Below, one piece after another: positions 48,771 through 61,048 of a stretch of DNA of 64,000 nt. The position numbers and the translations under genes were made by a program. The notes beneath the pieces were generated by a model. The model was not told where the DNA came from, made no database searches, and was given only the letters and a program-made list of their open reading frames with translations. This DNA comes from Isoetes taiwanensis (lineage: Eukaryota; Streptophyta; Lycopodiopsida; Isoetales; Isoetaceae). Each line of letters begins with the position of its first letter. Within the stretch, counting starts at the first letter, position 1. The stretch spans positions 17,709,781 to 17,773,780 of the forward strand of contig JAJEKV010000013.1 in the NCBI GenBank assembly GCA_021234155.1. The letters are read 5' to 3'.

Positions 48771-51700
48771 GACGTGATCCAATCTCCTCCTTCTGTACAT
48801 ATGAATGGTTAAGGTTTAGTTAAATTAACATTTAACATAACGGAGTTGGTTAACAATCCCGTTCGCACACAAAACTGTTAAGGTATTTCAGAAATGCTTG
48901 GAATTATGCCCTCCATTACTGCTCTCTGCCTACAAAAAAAGCACGAAAAGCACGAAAAGAAGATTGAATCTGCCACTTGTAACCCTGCCATAAAATAAAC
49001 TTCAAGCTTTGTCTGTAACATTCAGTCAAAAGAATCACACTTCGCCGCATCCATTCAACTTATTTATTTAACAAGTCGTAAATCGGGCACCCCAATGGCT
49101 TTGAAAATCGGAAATAAATGAAGAGAATATGTATCACATAAAAAGCTAAGATACCCATTGATCATACGTTAATAGGGTTATGCCTTCTAAAGATTTCAAG
49201 GAAACATAACAGTCCCTTTTTTAAAGGGAAAACAAAGTAAGTTACTTCCTTCTATGAAGGTTGCAGAACTTCAACAAAAAAGAACTCTTTTTTTTGTGTT
49301 CATTCTGTCTATTTTCTCATCAATGGAGCTTCCAAAATCTTTCTTTGACCAATTCCAAATGCATTGACCCTTCTATGTAGTGTTAATAATTCACTCTCTG
49401 CAGTACATCTCATTTCCTCATGGCTCCTCAGCTGATGACAAGTATTTGCGCTGCAACATAGATGCAAAGAAATTCCTCCTTTCCGAACCTTACTAGACAA
49501 AATAGAAACAGCTGCAACCTCTCCTCGTCAACTGACTTCAAAATCTTTTACCATACCTCATCCCAACCATCTAAATGACCGCTACAGTATCTGATTCCGA
49601 ATTTGCATCCACAACCTCTTCAATGGATAGCATTTATATTTTCTTGCAGAAGGTGGCATCAATTTGTCAGCATTTGTTCCTTTTGCCCAAGAGATTAGGT
49701 TAACAGATAATTTCAAGAATGGGGCCATGCTGGACACTGACATGTACATGCATAAGTAATAACCAAATCCAAGGGGAGCAGGTTATCTGGGTGGTTCTCT
49801 TCACCACTTATTTCTGTAACAAGCACCTGTGGAAGCGAGCTGCTGTGGCAAGCTAAGGTCTTCCTTTTCATGACCAATGTGACTTGGTCTGAAACAGTAC
49901 ATGGTCATGCTCCACTTAGTGGCATAGCCTATGAGGTCTAAATGCTTTGTTCAAAACCTAATCATTATGACGTGGCCTGGAGATGCATAGCACTTTGGAG
50001 TATTTTTAAATCCAGACCATCACCCTAGAATGAATGGCTTGGAGCTAAAGCAAGAGCCTAGTAAACTTTACTTGGGACTACATGCTGAACACACTAAACA
50101 AGAGTACATATTTACTTGGTCATAGCCCACATATTTTCTCTGATGTGGCAAGACTCAAAACTCCATAGCCACAGGTGGCTTTTTTTTATCTAGGAGCTGA
50201 GTGTTTTCATCTAACATGCACCAGCTCGTGCAAAACATACATGCAGATAATGTTGATCGAATACTTCTAAGCAATTAATCAATTAACGGATGCTTTTGGC
50301 TCTGATAACAGATGGTTTTGGTGTTGTATAACTTTGGCTTTGGCATGGGCTACTGTCTAAAGTATATAGTGAAGAATTCAGGAATCTTCAGAAGGAATTT
50401 TCAGAGTGTTGCATGAGATAGCATGTTGGGTTATACCAACTACAACACGCTAAAAGTATTGGCACAGGAAGACTAACTCCAGCCTTGAACATATCCTTAA
50501 TCTAGCCTAATCTGGCAGACAAGTGCTTTCACCAAGTGCTTTTGACCATGCTCGTGGTTCACAAAATCTTCCAAAGAATGGTAGTAGGGGCATGTACAAT
50601 ACCTCTCCGAGGACCTCAAGTACACAAGTCTCTCTTAACAAAATATGCCTGGTAGTAGACAGGCAAGGAAAGACGCTTGACACAATGAACCATTCGTTCT
50701 AAGCCGTGGAACTGAAGGAGGAGTAACTAGAAAATAGGTAGTGATGAATTAATATTGATCATAAGGTGCGCCTTTATGAAATTGATCCTAGGTACAAGCT
50801 CCGGGTAATTCTCTGTTGCATTGCAGTTAGACTTAAAACATTGCAGTACATGCATGAAGCATGATTCTAAAATTTCGCATGGTTGGGCAAAGATACCATT
50901 TGTAAATAATCTCACATGGCATGTTTATGGCATTGAGACATGACCATTGGAGGATAATCGAATATGGAATGCAGTCTGAATTTTTAAACCTGGTGTGGCA
51001 GGCTAAGGTCCCCTCTTCATGACATATGTTGCTGGGTTTTTTTCTAGAAGATTTTTGTTTCAAAAAAAAAAAGTTCTGAGAGAAGGAAGAAGAATTTTGA
51101 TCCAAGAAAGATGCCCTGAGAGAAGCTATGAGCATAAAGATAGAGAGAACAAAGATCCACAGAAAAAAAAGGATGCATACACAAAAAAGAATGAGCATTT
51201 GCTTTACAGAGGGAATGCAAGAAGCCAACAGAAAATAGAAAAATTCATCTCAGAGACCATATACGAACCTGCTGCTAGCGACCTGCGAGCTGCTGGTGAC
51301 CTCCGAGATGCTGGCGACCTGCGCTCTAACAATTTCGGACACGAGTGGTTAAAAGTTTTAGAATTTTAGGGAAACTGTAAAAATGCCCTTGTGTTTTGAT
51401 GAATTTATCAACATACCCCTGTATTTCTGATATTTATCAAAATGCCCTATTCCTCTGTGATCTGCCAGGAGTTCTGCAGATCGATAGCCCACTATTCGTC
51501 TACTGGCGACCACCGATTTGAGGTCCTTGATTCTGAAAATAACCCGTCAATTCTCATCTTGAAATAACCCATCCATTCTCAGCTTGAAGTCGGACAAATT
51601 TGTAGTTTTTTTTTCTGATCTCCAGCTTTCAAGCAAAGCAAAATCATAGTTCTAGATCGGATTTAGGTCAGGTTTTAATTGCGCAGAAACCTCAATGATG

Positions 51701-52317
51701 ATGATGTAGTGTAGCAGAGAATGATTTTTTACCTTCCAAAGAGAACTTTAATGTTGTATTGAGGTCCGCTGACAGGAGAAATCTATGTAATTTCTCTTCT
51801 TCTTTGATAAATACTGAGCACAATAGATTAATGCGTCCTGTTGCTTAATATGCATCGCTATGCAACAACAAATGAAGACCGATCGTCAGCTTGATGAATA
51901 TAGGATAGATCAGAAAACAAATATATGGGTCTTGAGTGCATGTGAAGAGTTTGAGGATTGCTGTGGCAAACTATCTCTGTGATATGAAAGGGATCGCCTC
52001 TGGATAGTTCAAAGTAAGCGGCAGGTCGAAAGATCAAAGACTTGCTGGAGGCTTCGAAACGAATTGAAGAAGTCGTAGGTCTGCAAAGGGGCCAGATTTG
52101 TCCTCCCAAGTGCTTTTTGATTAATATAAGAAAATACAAATAGGGAATATATAAGGATTTTGATAGATACATCAAAATACAGGGGTATTTTTAAAATTTT
52201 CCTTAAATTTTAACGTAACAAAATCGCATGTGAACAGCGTTAACCAAATTTTTAACATAACCTATCGCTTTCGCTCACACTATCTCCGCACAATTTGGGT
52301 TATTAAATAAATCACTG
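48771..52317. other. Upstream of YKT6, long stretch without a recognised gene
   Basis: The part next to 48770 is the presumed YKT6 promoter and 5' UTR. Beyond it, frames such as 49309-49500 and 50833-51228 (minus) and 51019-51369 (plus, Lys/Arg/Glu-rich) match nothing I know. Near 51270-51320 a unit like gacctgcgagctgctggt is imperfectly repeated three or four times (DLRAAGDLRDAGDLR). Confidence 0.35.
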
Positions 52318-52403
52318 GAAACCCTTCCGGGCTTCAATAGGAAACCCTTCCAAATTTCCATGAAATCCGGAAGGGTTTCCATATTGAAGCCCGGAAGGGT
52401 TTC
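52318..52403. repeat. Near-perfect hairpin, 34/35-nt arms, 17-nt loop
   Basis: Left arm 52318-52351, right arm 52369-52403. The arms pair fully except for one bulged base, with loop aaatttccatgaaatcc. Each arm contains GGAAACCCTTCC or its equivalent twice. The size and pairing would suit a small-RNA precursor or a foldback element; no transcript evidence. Confidence 0.9.
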
Positions 52404-55400
52404 TACTGAAAATAGAATTTTTTGGGTGAAGATATCCACCGTTAATTAATGACTAGAATTTAATTCCCACGACTATTTTTAAAGAGGCTTTTTAGAAAGG
52501 ATTTCTTTTCTTCTCACCTCTTCTCCGGCAATTTTTTTTCGGTGGTTTCAGCAACTAAAGATGCTAGCTTGGTTTCTAATGATTGAATCTGAGCACAGAT
52601 AATTCCATGTTCTGAAGTTTTAGACTGGAGTTTTGGGCTATAACTTTCTCTAGAATTTTTCGTATTCTCGTGACTGGTTTCTCAAGGTCAAATTTCGATT
52701 TCGGATCTTGGATCAAAGCAATCGAGATCTTAGAATCACCATCAGAGATTCTATAAGATCACCCGTGGAGGATGATCCTTTTTTCTTCGGTGGCATACGA
52801 AAAGGCTTGTTATGGGCTGAACGCTCGTTTGAACGGCCGGTTGGGCATCTAGGTTGGGCGCTGGATAAGACAGATTCTTCAGCTGGAGAAGTAATTGAAG
52901 AGCAAAAGATTGAGAAAAAGATGCCCTGAAGGGAAAAATCCACGCCTAATCTAATGCTTCAGGTGAAAATAGAGGATTCTTTGTGCATCAGTCCATGCAG
53001 AGGATCGAAAAGGATAAGCAGCACTCCGGTTGGAAGTCCATTTTTTCTTTCTTCGCTGCAGAAGGGTGATTTGTCATACGGATCTAAAACGATTCAGAGA
53101 ATATGATGCTATATGGGGTTCTAAAAGTGGCCATGAAAAAAGGATGGAAGGTAGATTCAACTCCGGCGATCAAAAGGGGAAAACATAGTATTTTTGGGGA
53201 AAAACAGAGCATCTCGTAGTAAAAACAGGGGATTTCATTGCAGAAACAGGGGATTTTTGTGCCTAAACAGGTTGAATCCGTCAATCCATTTGCACGAAGA
53301 GCTGGCAAGGCATTACAGAGGCGTTAGGAGAGGACCATGGGAAAATTTTGCTGCAGAAATCAGGGATTGAAGGCGTCAGGGAGCTCGGATATGCTGGGTA
53401 CTTTTGATACGGCAGAAGATGGTGTGTTCTCCATACAAAAGGCCGCATGCCCTGACGGTGAAAAAAAATACCATAGTCGTTTTCTTTTGCTTCCGCTCAA
53501 CGCTCAACCTCGTTCCCCGCTCCTCCATAAGTATAAATCTTACACATCCGGGGTGTCGTTTTATTCTTTGTCTGAGGGAAAAGCACGAAGCCGCGGGCTA
53601 TGGCACTGCCAGTATATATGGTGGAGATCTCCTCGACCATCTCACCGAAAACGTGGCTTCTCAGCAATGATATAGATTGCGGCGGAGAAAAAATGAGGAG
53701 AGAACAAAAAAAAGAAAAATAAGAAGCTCGATTATATATGTGTACATAGGAAAAATACATCTACCATGAGTATATATCCCATGGGCATGATATACACACC
53801 ACTCACAAACCAAAAATTATCTTGGATAGGACTAGAAGTGGACTTGTATCTAAATGATGTCAGATTGTTCAAAAAGGGTGGTATTTCCTATAGTATCAAG
53901 GCTAGTAATTGCATCATTCAACCTTGCTAGTTTTTGTTGAAATTGCATTTCAAATTTGTTTCCAACATTTTGAAGTCTTCTATCATTTCCTTTACACGAA
54001 CTAACTTGTACTTTTGGATGGGAGCGAGTTCAATAGGCATAATATGCACATATAAACGGTGATGACTATGGTCCTCATGTCTGCGCTTAGCTCCTGGATG
54101 GGCTAGATCCAAAACATGAGTTTCATTTTCACAAACCATGGCTGTAAAGGACAAAGGCTCGAAAATAAATTATTTAAGGCAAGGAGATGTAAAAGAATAT
54201 AAGATATAGTACCAACATGACCATGAGTATCGTGCTTTGTAGCACCTATTGTAAAGGAAGGGATAAGCAAAACAGTGTAAAGTAGATTTGTGCTGAATAA
54301 ATTGCAAGAAGTACATTACTGGAAAGAGTGTGAGACGACTCCCTGGGTGCATACTGTATAGGGATAGGCTGGTTGGGATTCATTTCCTGTTGTGGAAATG
54401 AACGAGATATACTCAATTTTAAATGATGTAATGGATTAAATTTCTATTTGTGAAAAGTCAAGGAAATAGAATGCATGTGAAATAGAATTAAATTGACTTG
54501 ATCATATGTATGGCTGTAGAGTTGGACTGTAGAGTTGGATTGCTAATTAGGTGTTAGCCGGCATAATGAGGGGTGCTGGGTTGCATCTTGTACTGGCAAA
54601 AAATGACCTTGACTGAAGTGCGCGCAACACAATATATGCACTGGAGTGCTAGGTAGCTTCAACTATATCTTGAAACTGTTATTATTTGGAGCTAGAGGTT
54701 CGCATTGATACATTTAGATTGATACTAATTTGTGTAAATTGTTGAAATAGAAATCACAGGTCAGTATAATTTATATGCATTAAAGAAAAGGAAGAAGAAC
54801 AATTGTGCAATGAACAATCTTTTCTTCCTTGGTTAATACGATGTTTAGGGCAATTACAGATCCAAATTTGATACCTTACATGGTTAGAATTGGTTGCATT
54901 AATCCACAAGTTCCTGGTATAGAACAATATCGAAGGTCAATCCAGGACAATTGCGGAATAACGCTCAATATGCTAGCTTGATGATAAAATTCATACGTGA
55001 AATTGGATGGACATTATAATTGGCGTCATTTACTGCTTCCACTACGTAAACAATTACAATTTTTTGTTAACATTGTTATTAAAGCCAAAGGAAAATGGAT
55101 ATTGCTAAAGCCTGACAAGGAATGATAATAATATAATGTATATGCATCAAAAACACACAATAAAAAAACAAGGTGCTGCGCACGAGGGGTTGCCCTCCGA
55201 TGACGCGAAAGTGTGTTTTTATGGTTTCTATTTCAACGTTTGTTTTCATGTTTTTTATTTGATTGTTCTTTAAGATTGAACTTGAATGCTGATTTATTTT
55301 TTGCATCTGGTTTGTCTCTTTCGATCGCTTATGTATTGTATAGGAGCAAGCAATAAGGATATAAGAATTGGAATTTGGACATTCTTCTTTCCTTTGCTTT

Positions 55401-57439
55401 GTTTGCAATGTACATGGTGAAAGAACTTTGCTTTAGTAAAACATCATTGGTCCTACATAGTACATCTCATATGGATGCTTTGAACCTAGTATGGATTCGA
55501 GGAGTACTAGGCGTGATGTGTCGCGACCATCGCCGTTGCTTGTGTCTTGGTTGTCCACACAAATTTTTACCCAAGACATTTTTTTTTCTATTTTAATCAA
55601 TGAGATAACAAAGTATTTTTCCATGTCGTTACTAAAGCTAGCAATGTCGGGCATATATCACTAATCACATATAAGAGGCTATAATTTATTCACTCGTTTG
55701 TGGTCGTTGGCTTTTAATGGCCTAGATAGAAGAGGCCCGCGACAATAAGATACTTGTTGTTTTAATAAATAGCTTATAGCCCATACTACAATTGATATCC
55801 ACTAAAAACGGACAAGAATTGAATCACCTAAGATAAAGATTAAATGGATTCACTACTTATTGTTAGGCACTCAAATGAATATTTATTTATATTTGGACAA
55901 ATGAACATTGCCTTTTTGTTAACATTCCCGAGGGTCAACATTGGCATCCATATAACATGGGCCATTGTTTTTCCTCCGAAATTAAAACAGAGAGGGCAAT
56001 TCATATGCTTTGCTTAAATAAAAGTTGAGTTTTTTTTCTATTAAGTCATGGCATTAAACATTCGCTTCTGAATCCTGGAGTAGCGTTATAGTTCTTGCAA
56101 AATCTGATTGTTTGGATTTTCAAATTCAAAAGCAGTATATTTATGAACTCCTGTAAATGCAAATACTCCAGGCAGTATGCTCATAGACTCCTACAATATT
56201 TTTTTTCTTTTTATTAATGACCATATCCATAAACCTATAACCACTGTGGTTATTTACAGGGTCAGGAAACATATCTTCATAATTCATAGTTTTACGAAGT
56301 ATTTATTTTTTTTTTTTCGAAAGAAGTCATGATGTGGGGATTTTAGGTGTTTTTGAGCCGATGTTACTATTATCCTTTCGAAGCAAAAGCAAAAGTTCTT
56401 GCCAAAACAAGCATAGCCATCTAAAGGCTCAATTGACATTTTCATTATAGCATCCCATGCTAAGACACGGTCTTTACATAGCCATTTCTACTTGGCAATA
56501 GTTTTGGGGGAGGAACTAGGTACTTGAAGTTTGCTAATAGAAGGAGAACCATAAGGTCAGCATCGACATGAAGAGGAAGGAAATCCAAAAAAAACTTTAA
56601 AGAACTCAAACGAGCTTTAGATCGGAACTAACGAGCTTAAATTAGACCATCGTTGTCGGGATCGAAGATGTAAAAAATGCTAAAAAATGCTGTGTATTTC
56701 TGGAGATTCTACATATCTTGAACTGTCAACAATTAGAAACGCCAAGCCTTGTGCATTAACTCTTCAATTTTTCGACCAATTTGCTCCCTCCAATTTGATC
56801 CAATTTTCCTCCAATTTGCTCCAATAAGGCCAAGCAAAATTTGGGGAGTTCTTTACGTTTACTCCCCAAATTTTGCCTCGTATTATTGGAATGCGGTGTA
56901 ACATAAGTGTCTCAATTTGTCTAGTCTATTATTTCGTCCAATAGGGATAACTTGATTTAGAGACTCAAAATATGGTGTACTAGAAGCTCCCTAATTTTGC
57001 CCAGTCTATTTCTATTTCTATTACAAGTTAACTGGCAAGTCATGCCCTCTCGTTTTATATTCTAACCACATTAACACTTTAAATTAATACTTGTTGGCTA
57101 GTTATTGGACTTCGAACCCTTTTCTGGAATCTAAATAGATCAATCCTAAACTTCTACAAGAATAATAACACTTGGGGATCTGACCCAATCATTAGCATGC
57201 CATGGTGAGCAACCTAAATGTAGGTAGTTACAAGGAAGCTTTTACACTCTTGGCATTTATACAGAAATCCCACAGATACTATGGATTACTCGCGACTTTC
57301 GCCAACCTCGGAGACCTTCCTGTATGTTTCCTCCTACCTGCTTTCTCAACATGAGATACTTTTGGATAGCCCTTAACAATTTCCTTTAAAAAGCAATGAC
57401 TTCCTCCTTGAACCTAGAGAATAACGAGCAACAGATCTC
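52404..57439. other. Long stretch without a recognised gene
   Basis: A plus frame at 52708-52929 (SIRSPVEDDPFFFGGIRKGL) and 53337-53675, and a minus frame at 53927-54154 (THVLDLAHPGAKRRHEDHSH), look somewhat protein-like but I cannot assign them. A GC-rich patch near 55182-55207 (GAGGGGTTGCCCTCCG) resembles the one at 21849. A 16-bp-stem hairpin lies at 56834-56876. Confidence 0.35.
56834..56876. repeat. Hairpin, perfect 16-bp stem, 11-nt loop
   Basis: gcaaaatttggggagt pairs exactly with actccccaaattttgc. The pairing continues imperfectly outward (CCAATAA on the left with TTATTGG on the right), so a longer foldback or small MITE is possible. Confidence 0.75.
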
Positions 57440-58735
57440 TTATCGCCCTCTTGAAGAGAAATAATTTTCTCCTTTCAAGTCTAGCAATGAAGACCCTTCC
57501 CATGCTTCGGTTTCTTCCCGTGGCTTCCTTTTTTCCAAGGATATGATCGATGACGATATGGGAAATGTCTTAGAATGTGCAAGCACCTTATTGTTACTCT
57601 TAGCTGCAATCCTTGGATACTTACTGTCACCAAGTTTCCCATTAGAACATAAATCGAAGGCTGGGTTCAAAAAGGAGTAAACGTCCTCATCCCTGCAGTC
57701 ATAGCTTCAAAAGGTAAACAGTGAGAGAAGACTATGCTATATGGCCCTTAAAACCCGTGCCAAAAGATGTACACAAACCAAAATAGAATATTCCTACCTT
57801 GCTAAGAACAACAATATGACTTTAAAAAAGGTGCATACTTGTTGTTCAAGTATGCAGAGGCTTTAGAACTGGCATTGATATCCCACAACCTCGGTATATT
57901 GTCTGCTGAGCCCAAAGCAAGCGGGGAACCTTCACCGCGGGATAAAACATGGAGTTTAGTTATTTACACATGGAATAAAGAATATCTTCAATTCCTAAAT
58001 GTAGTACGAGTGGAAAGCAAATTTCAATGAACATTTGGAAAATTTAATGCTGGCAAATCGGCTTTTCTGAATAGCATAGTGGACAACCTCTTTGGCATAT
58101 GTCATGAAACACTCAACAACCATTCATACATCCAGCGTCTAAACATTATCAGAGTTATGCTCACAATTAACAGCAAAATGCTCATGCGGTCATTTGCATC
58201 TAGCGGAATCTTCCTTCAAGCATAGGGTCATCAAAATCTCTCAAGATCTTAACGAAATGTTGTCTTATGGTTATATGCAACATTTGCTTAAAATTCTTGA
58301 GATTCTGGAAACGACAAAGGGATATTACCTGAATGCAAGGCTCCATACACTACCCATGTGTCCTAACAAAGGAGATACACATTTTGTGGTTGCCAAATCC
58401 CACATCATTATTGCACCATCTTCATCTCCAGATGCCATATAACGCCCATCAGGTTAACCTTATTTTCACGCAATGTCTTTGCAATGTCATTCTCCTGCAC
58501 ATTTAATCGGCATGTCATTACCTTTAAATGTTCGGGGGATATAAAACCTTCAAGTTTTTGAAGGTCATGCAAATGCATCGCCTCGTGGTCCTCATCGGAA
58601 CTTTGAAAAAATGTTCGAGCTGCTTATAAGAGTGCATGCATTATATCATAATATCTTTTTAAAGGGTAAACCATTGTGGTACCATACCTTCTTGAGCAAA
58701 TCCCTTTGAAACAAGATCCATGGAAAAGAAATCGG
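57440..58735 (-). pseudogene. TAF5: TAF5 (TFIID subunit, WD40) pseudogene with collapsed middle
   Basis: TAF5 scaffolds TFIID and has an N-terminal NTD2 domain and C-terminal WD40 repeats. Minus strand pieces in order: ADFFSMDLVSKGFAQE (58735-58688, GT donor follows); exon 58522-58619 ARTFFQSSDEDHEAMHLHDL, QKLEGFISPEHLK; an unusually short 27-nt gap with GT...AG ends; ENDIAKTLRENKVN (58494-58453), still NTD2. This is fused directly, out of frame, to a WD40 exon, PDGRYMASGDEDGAIMMWDL then GHMGSVWSLAF (about 58455-58329). Then GEGSPLALGSADNIPRLWDI (about 57950-57840). The last part to 57440 is only tentatively the C-terminus. The rest of NTD2 and most WD40 repeats, several hundred residues, are gone. 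Retained introns argue against a processed copy. Confidence 0.85.
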
Positions 58736-59020
58736 CGACTCATTCGCAAAGCTCTTAAAATTCTGATTCTGGTTCCGCCTCTTCCGGCCCCTTTCTGCTC
58801 CATCTGCGGTCCCTTTTCCATCAATTTTCCTTCAATCTCTCTCAAATCCAGCCCCAAACCTGATTAATCTTCACAACCCACTTGATTAATCGAATCCCGG
58901 ACGTGAAAGCGGAACAACACTTAAAAGCCCGGTTAGCCGGTTTGCACAAAGATCCACCCGACAACGCCGGCGATCGAAAGCACTTACGTGCACCGGCTAG
59001 TTTGCTGATCACCACCAAAA

Positions 59021-59110
59021 GATATGCTAGGCATATGCCGGCATATACCTGGATATGCCCACATACCCACATAAACGAGGGTTTGCCCCCCTAGAGGCAA
59101 CCCAAAAAGG
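59021..59110 (-). repeat. Dispersed hairpin repeat, copy 2
   Basis: Reverse complement matches 11496-11587: TTTTTGGGTTGCC, GGGGGGCAAACCCTCG, TTTATGTGGG, GCATATCCAGGTATATGCC. Followed on plus by an A-rich run (59117-59127). It abuts the Kelch fragment. Confidence 0.8.
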
Positions 59111-59149
59111 GAACTAAAAAAAAAAAGAGAACTGTTTATGCAAGGACTA

Positions 59150-59590
59150 CTAAATCCTCCAATATATATGGCATCCCCTGAAAATGCTGTTGCACCATGT
59201 GCATGTTCGGAAAGCATATCAGAATCTTTATCCCAAATATACATTCGAGGCTCAAATACTTCCCCACTAGAAAGATAATTTTGTCCATCATAACCTCCAA
59301 TGCATATATTGTACCATTTAACATGCAGCAGATTGTTTTTTTGCATGACATTGAAGGAATTTGGAACCCAAAGATCAAAATATTCTACTTCTGCATGGCA
59401 TGTGTTTCTATTGTAACTGTCAAGGGCATATATCAGATTATGCAAAGTTATTGCAGCAAGCATGCCACACCATACTTCCATAGATGGGCATGAAGACCAT
59501 TGAATACCTCTTGGATCATATTTTTCAACATAATTATTCCGTGTTGCATCATCCACCCGTAGAAAAAAAGCCAATGCTACAAAGAATGCA
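59150..59590 (-). pseudogene. Kelch-repeat protein fragment
   Basis: Kelch repeats build beta-propellers, often in F-box or BTB ubiquitin-ligase adaptors. Minus-strand reading: RNNYVEKYDPRGIQWSSCPS, MEVWCGMLAAITLHNLIYAL, NRNTCHAEVEYFD, then, after frame changes near 59370 and 59310, IPSMSCKKTICCMLNGTIYA, IGGYDGQNYLSSGEVFEPR and HAHGATAFSGDAIYIGG. That is about three kelch blades with the expected GG and Y...V.YDP patterns. Two small indels break the frame, and no N-terminal domain was found. The fragment ends beside the hairpin repeat copy at 59110. Which kelch subfamily is not clear. Confidence 0.7.
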
Positions 59591-59619
59591 CGATCTGGCT
59601 GTGAGCATGGGTTTTCCAA

Positions 59620-60593
59620 ATGTAATTTCCCTAGTATCGTTGGAGAAAACTTCCAATAAACTCAATCGAGATGTTAAATTAAACCCAACTATTACATACA
59701 ACTCTAACAAGCATGTAGGAACCTTCACCTATAATTCTGCAAGATGGAATTTTATTTCATTTACTTCTGCCTTCAATGGACGAAGTGCACCAACATTTCA
59801 ATTTCATAATTGTGATGATGCAGTCTCTCAACTTCTATGAAAACATTCCCTGACTATATTTCATTAATCATCTGTTTTAGCTGCATAGTACTGGAAGCCA
59901 TTCTCCTTGTACAAACTTGTAATATATCGCTAATCTGTAAGTTAGTTCAAATGCACCCAAAATGATCCAAAGTGCAAGAAAATTATGTCCACCAAACCGT
60001 TAGCATGATGAGCATCAACAAATTTGTTGTTATAAACATGGTCGAAATGACACATATGCCTGCATCATGAAATATAATGAATTGTCATGTAAAATTTGAG
60101 GAGGAAAGATAATTATACCATTTGCCTTTCCAATGTTGTCCATAGTTCTGAATACAACTCTGATGGCAATAATAGCACACATGATAAAATAATTTAGCTC
60201 GGGTATATGCACTTGTCCTCAAACTTTCTAGATGTGTGAATTGCTATAACTCTTGGGAAATAACCAAAATGCTTTAGCTTGCTTAATAATTTGGAAGGTG
60301 ACAGAAATCATAACTTGATTTGCAATAATTGCAGCAGCAACTGCAACAACGAACATTGGTCAACAGAGAAGGCCTACAAAAAATGTTTAATAAAAGTGAG
60401 GTTAAACACTTGGAGTAAGCTATATATAGCATAATAACAGGGGGTTCCAGGGGGGTTTAATAACAATTTCTGAAACCATAGACCATATATCCCTAAAATA
60501 ATTGAATGGGTTGTTTTTAAAAAAAAAACATAGATTCAAGATAAAAAATAATCACATTAGCTCACTAGGTAATTGATTAAAGTAGTCTTATTA
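59620..60593. other. Unassigned stretch
   Basis: A plus frame continues to 59840 (FPNVISLVSLEKTSNKLNRD) but is antisense to the Kelch fragment at its start and matches nothing known to me. No other feature supported. Confidence 0.3.
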
Positions 60594-60753
60594 GAACATT
60601 GAGTTATTTTAGTAGAGGTTCAAGCCCCCGTATTTCATATTCTAAAATCTTAGGCAAAGACGTATAGAGGTTCGAACATTGAGTTATTTTAGTAGAGGTT
60701 CAAGCCTCCATATTTCATATTCTAAAATCTTAGGCAAAGACGTATAGAGGTTC
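60594..60753. repeat. Tandem duplication, 2 x 80 bp
   Basis: The unit starting aacattgagttattttagta occurs at 60594 and 60674, ending with cgtatagaggttcg. The two differ at two or three positions. Confidence 0.85.
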
Positions 60754-60950
60754 GATATTCCCTCAAAACCTTAGGCGAACTCGTGTTTCATATTTGAAAA
60801 GCATAAGCGCCTCCAATCATAAATGACTATAAGTGAAAGGTGAGGTGCCCAGAGGCCCCAACATATGATCTGGGTCATAGGATCGACGAATCCGACGACT
60901 GTGGTAGTCCAGGGTGCACCTCGTTTAGAATATGTAGCATAATAACAGGA

Positions 60951-60982
60951 TAACAACAACAACAACAACAACAACAACAAAA

Positions 60983-61038
<56 letters not shown>

Positions 61039-61048
61039 AACAACAACA
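60951..61048. repeat. Compound trinucleotide microsatellite (CAA)n(CGA)n(CAA)n
   Basis: About 10 CAA units, then about 19 CGA units, then about 3 CAA units, nearly uninterrupted. Open frames across it are artefacts of the repeat. Confidence 0.95.
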
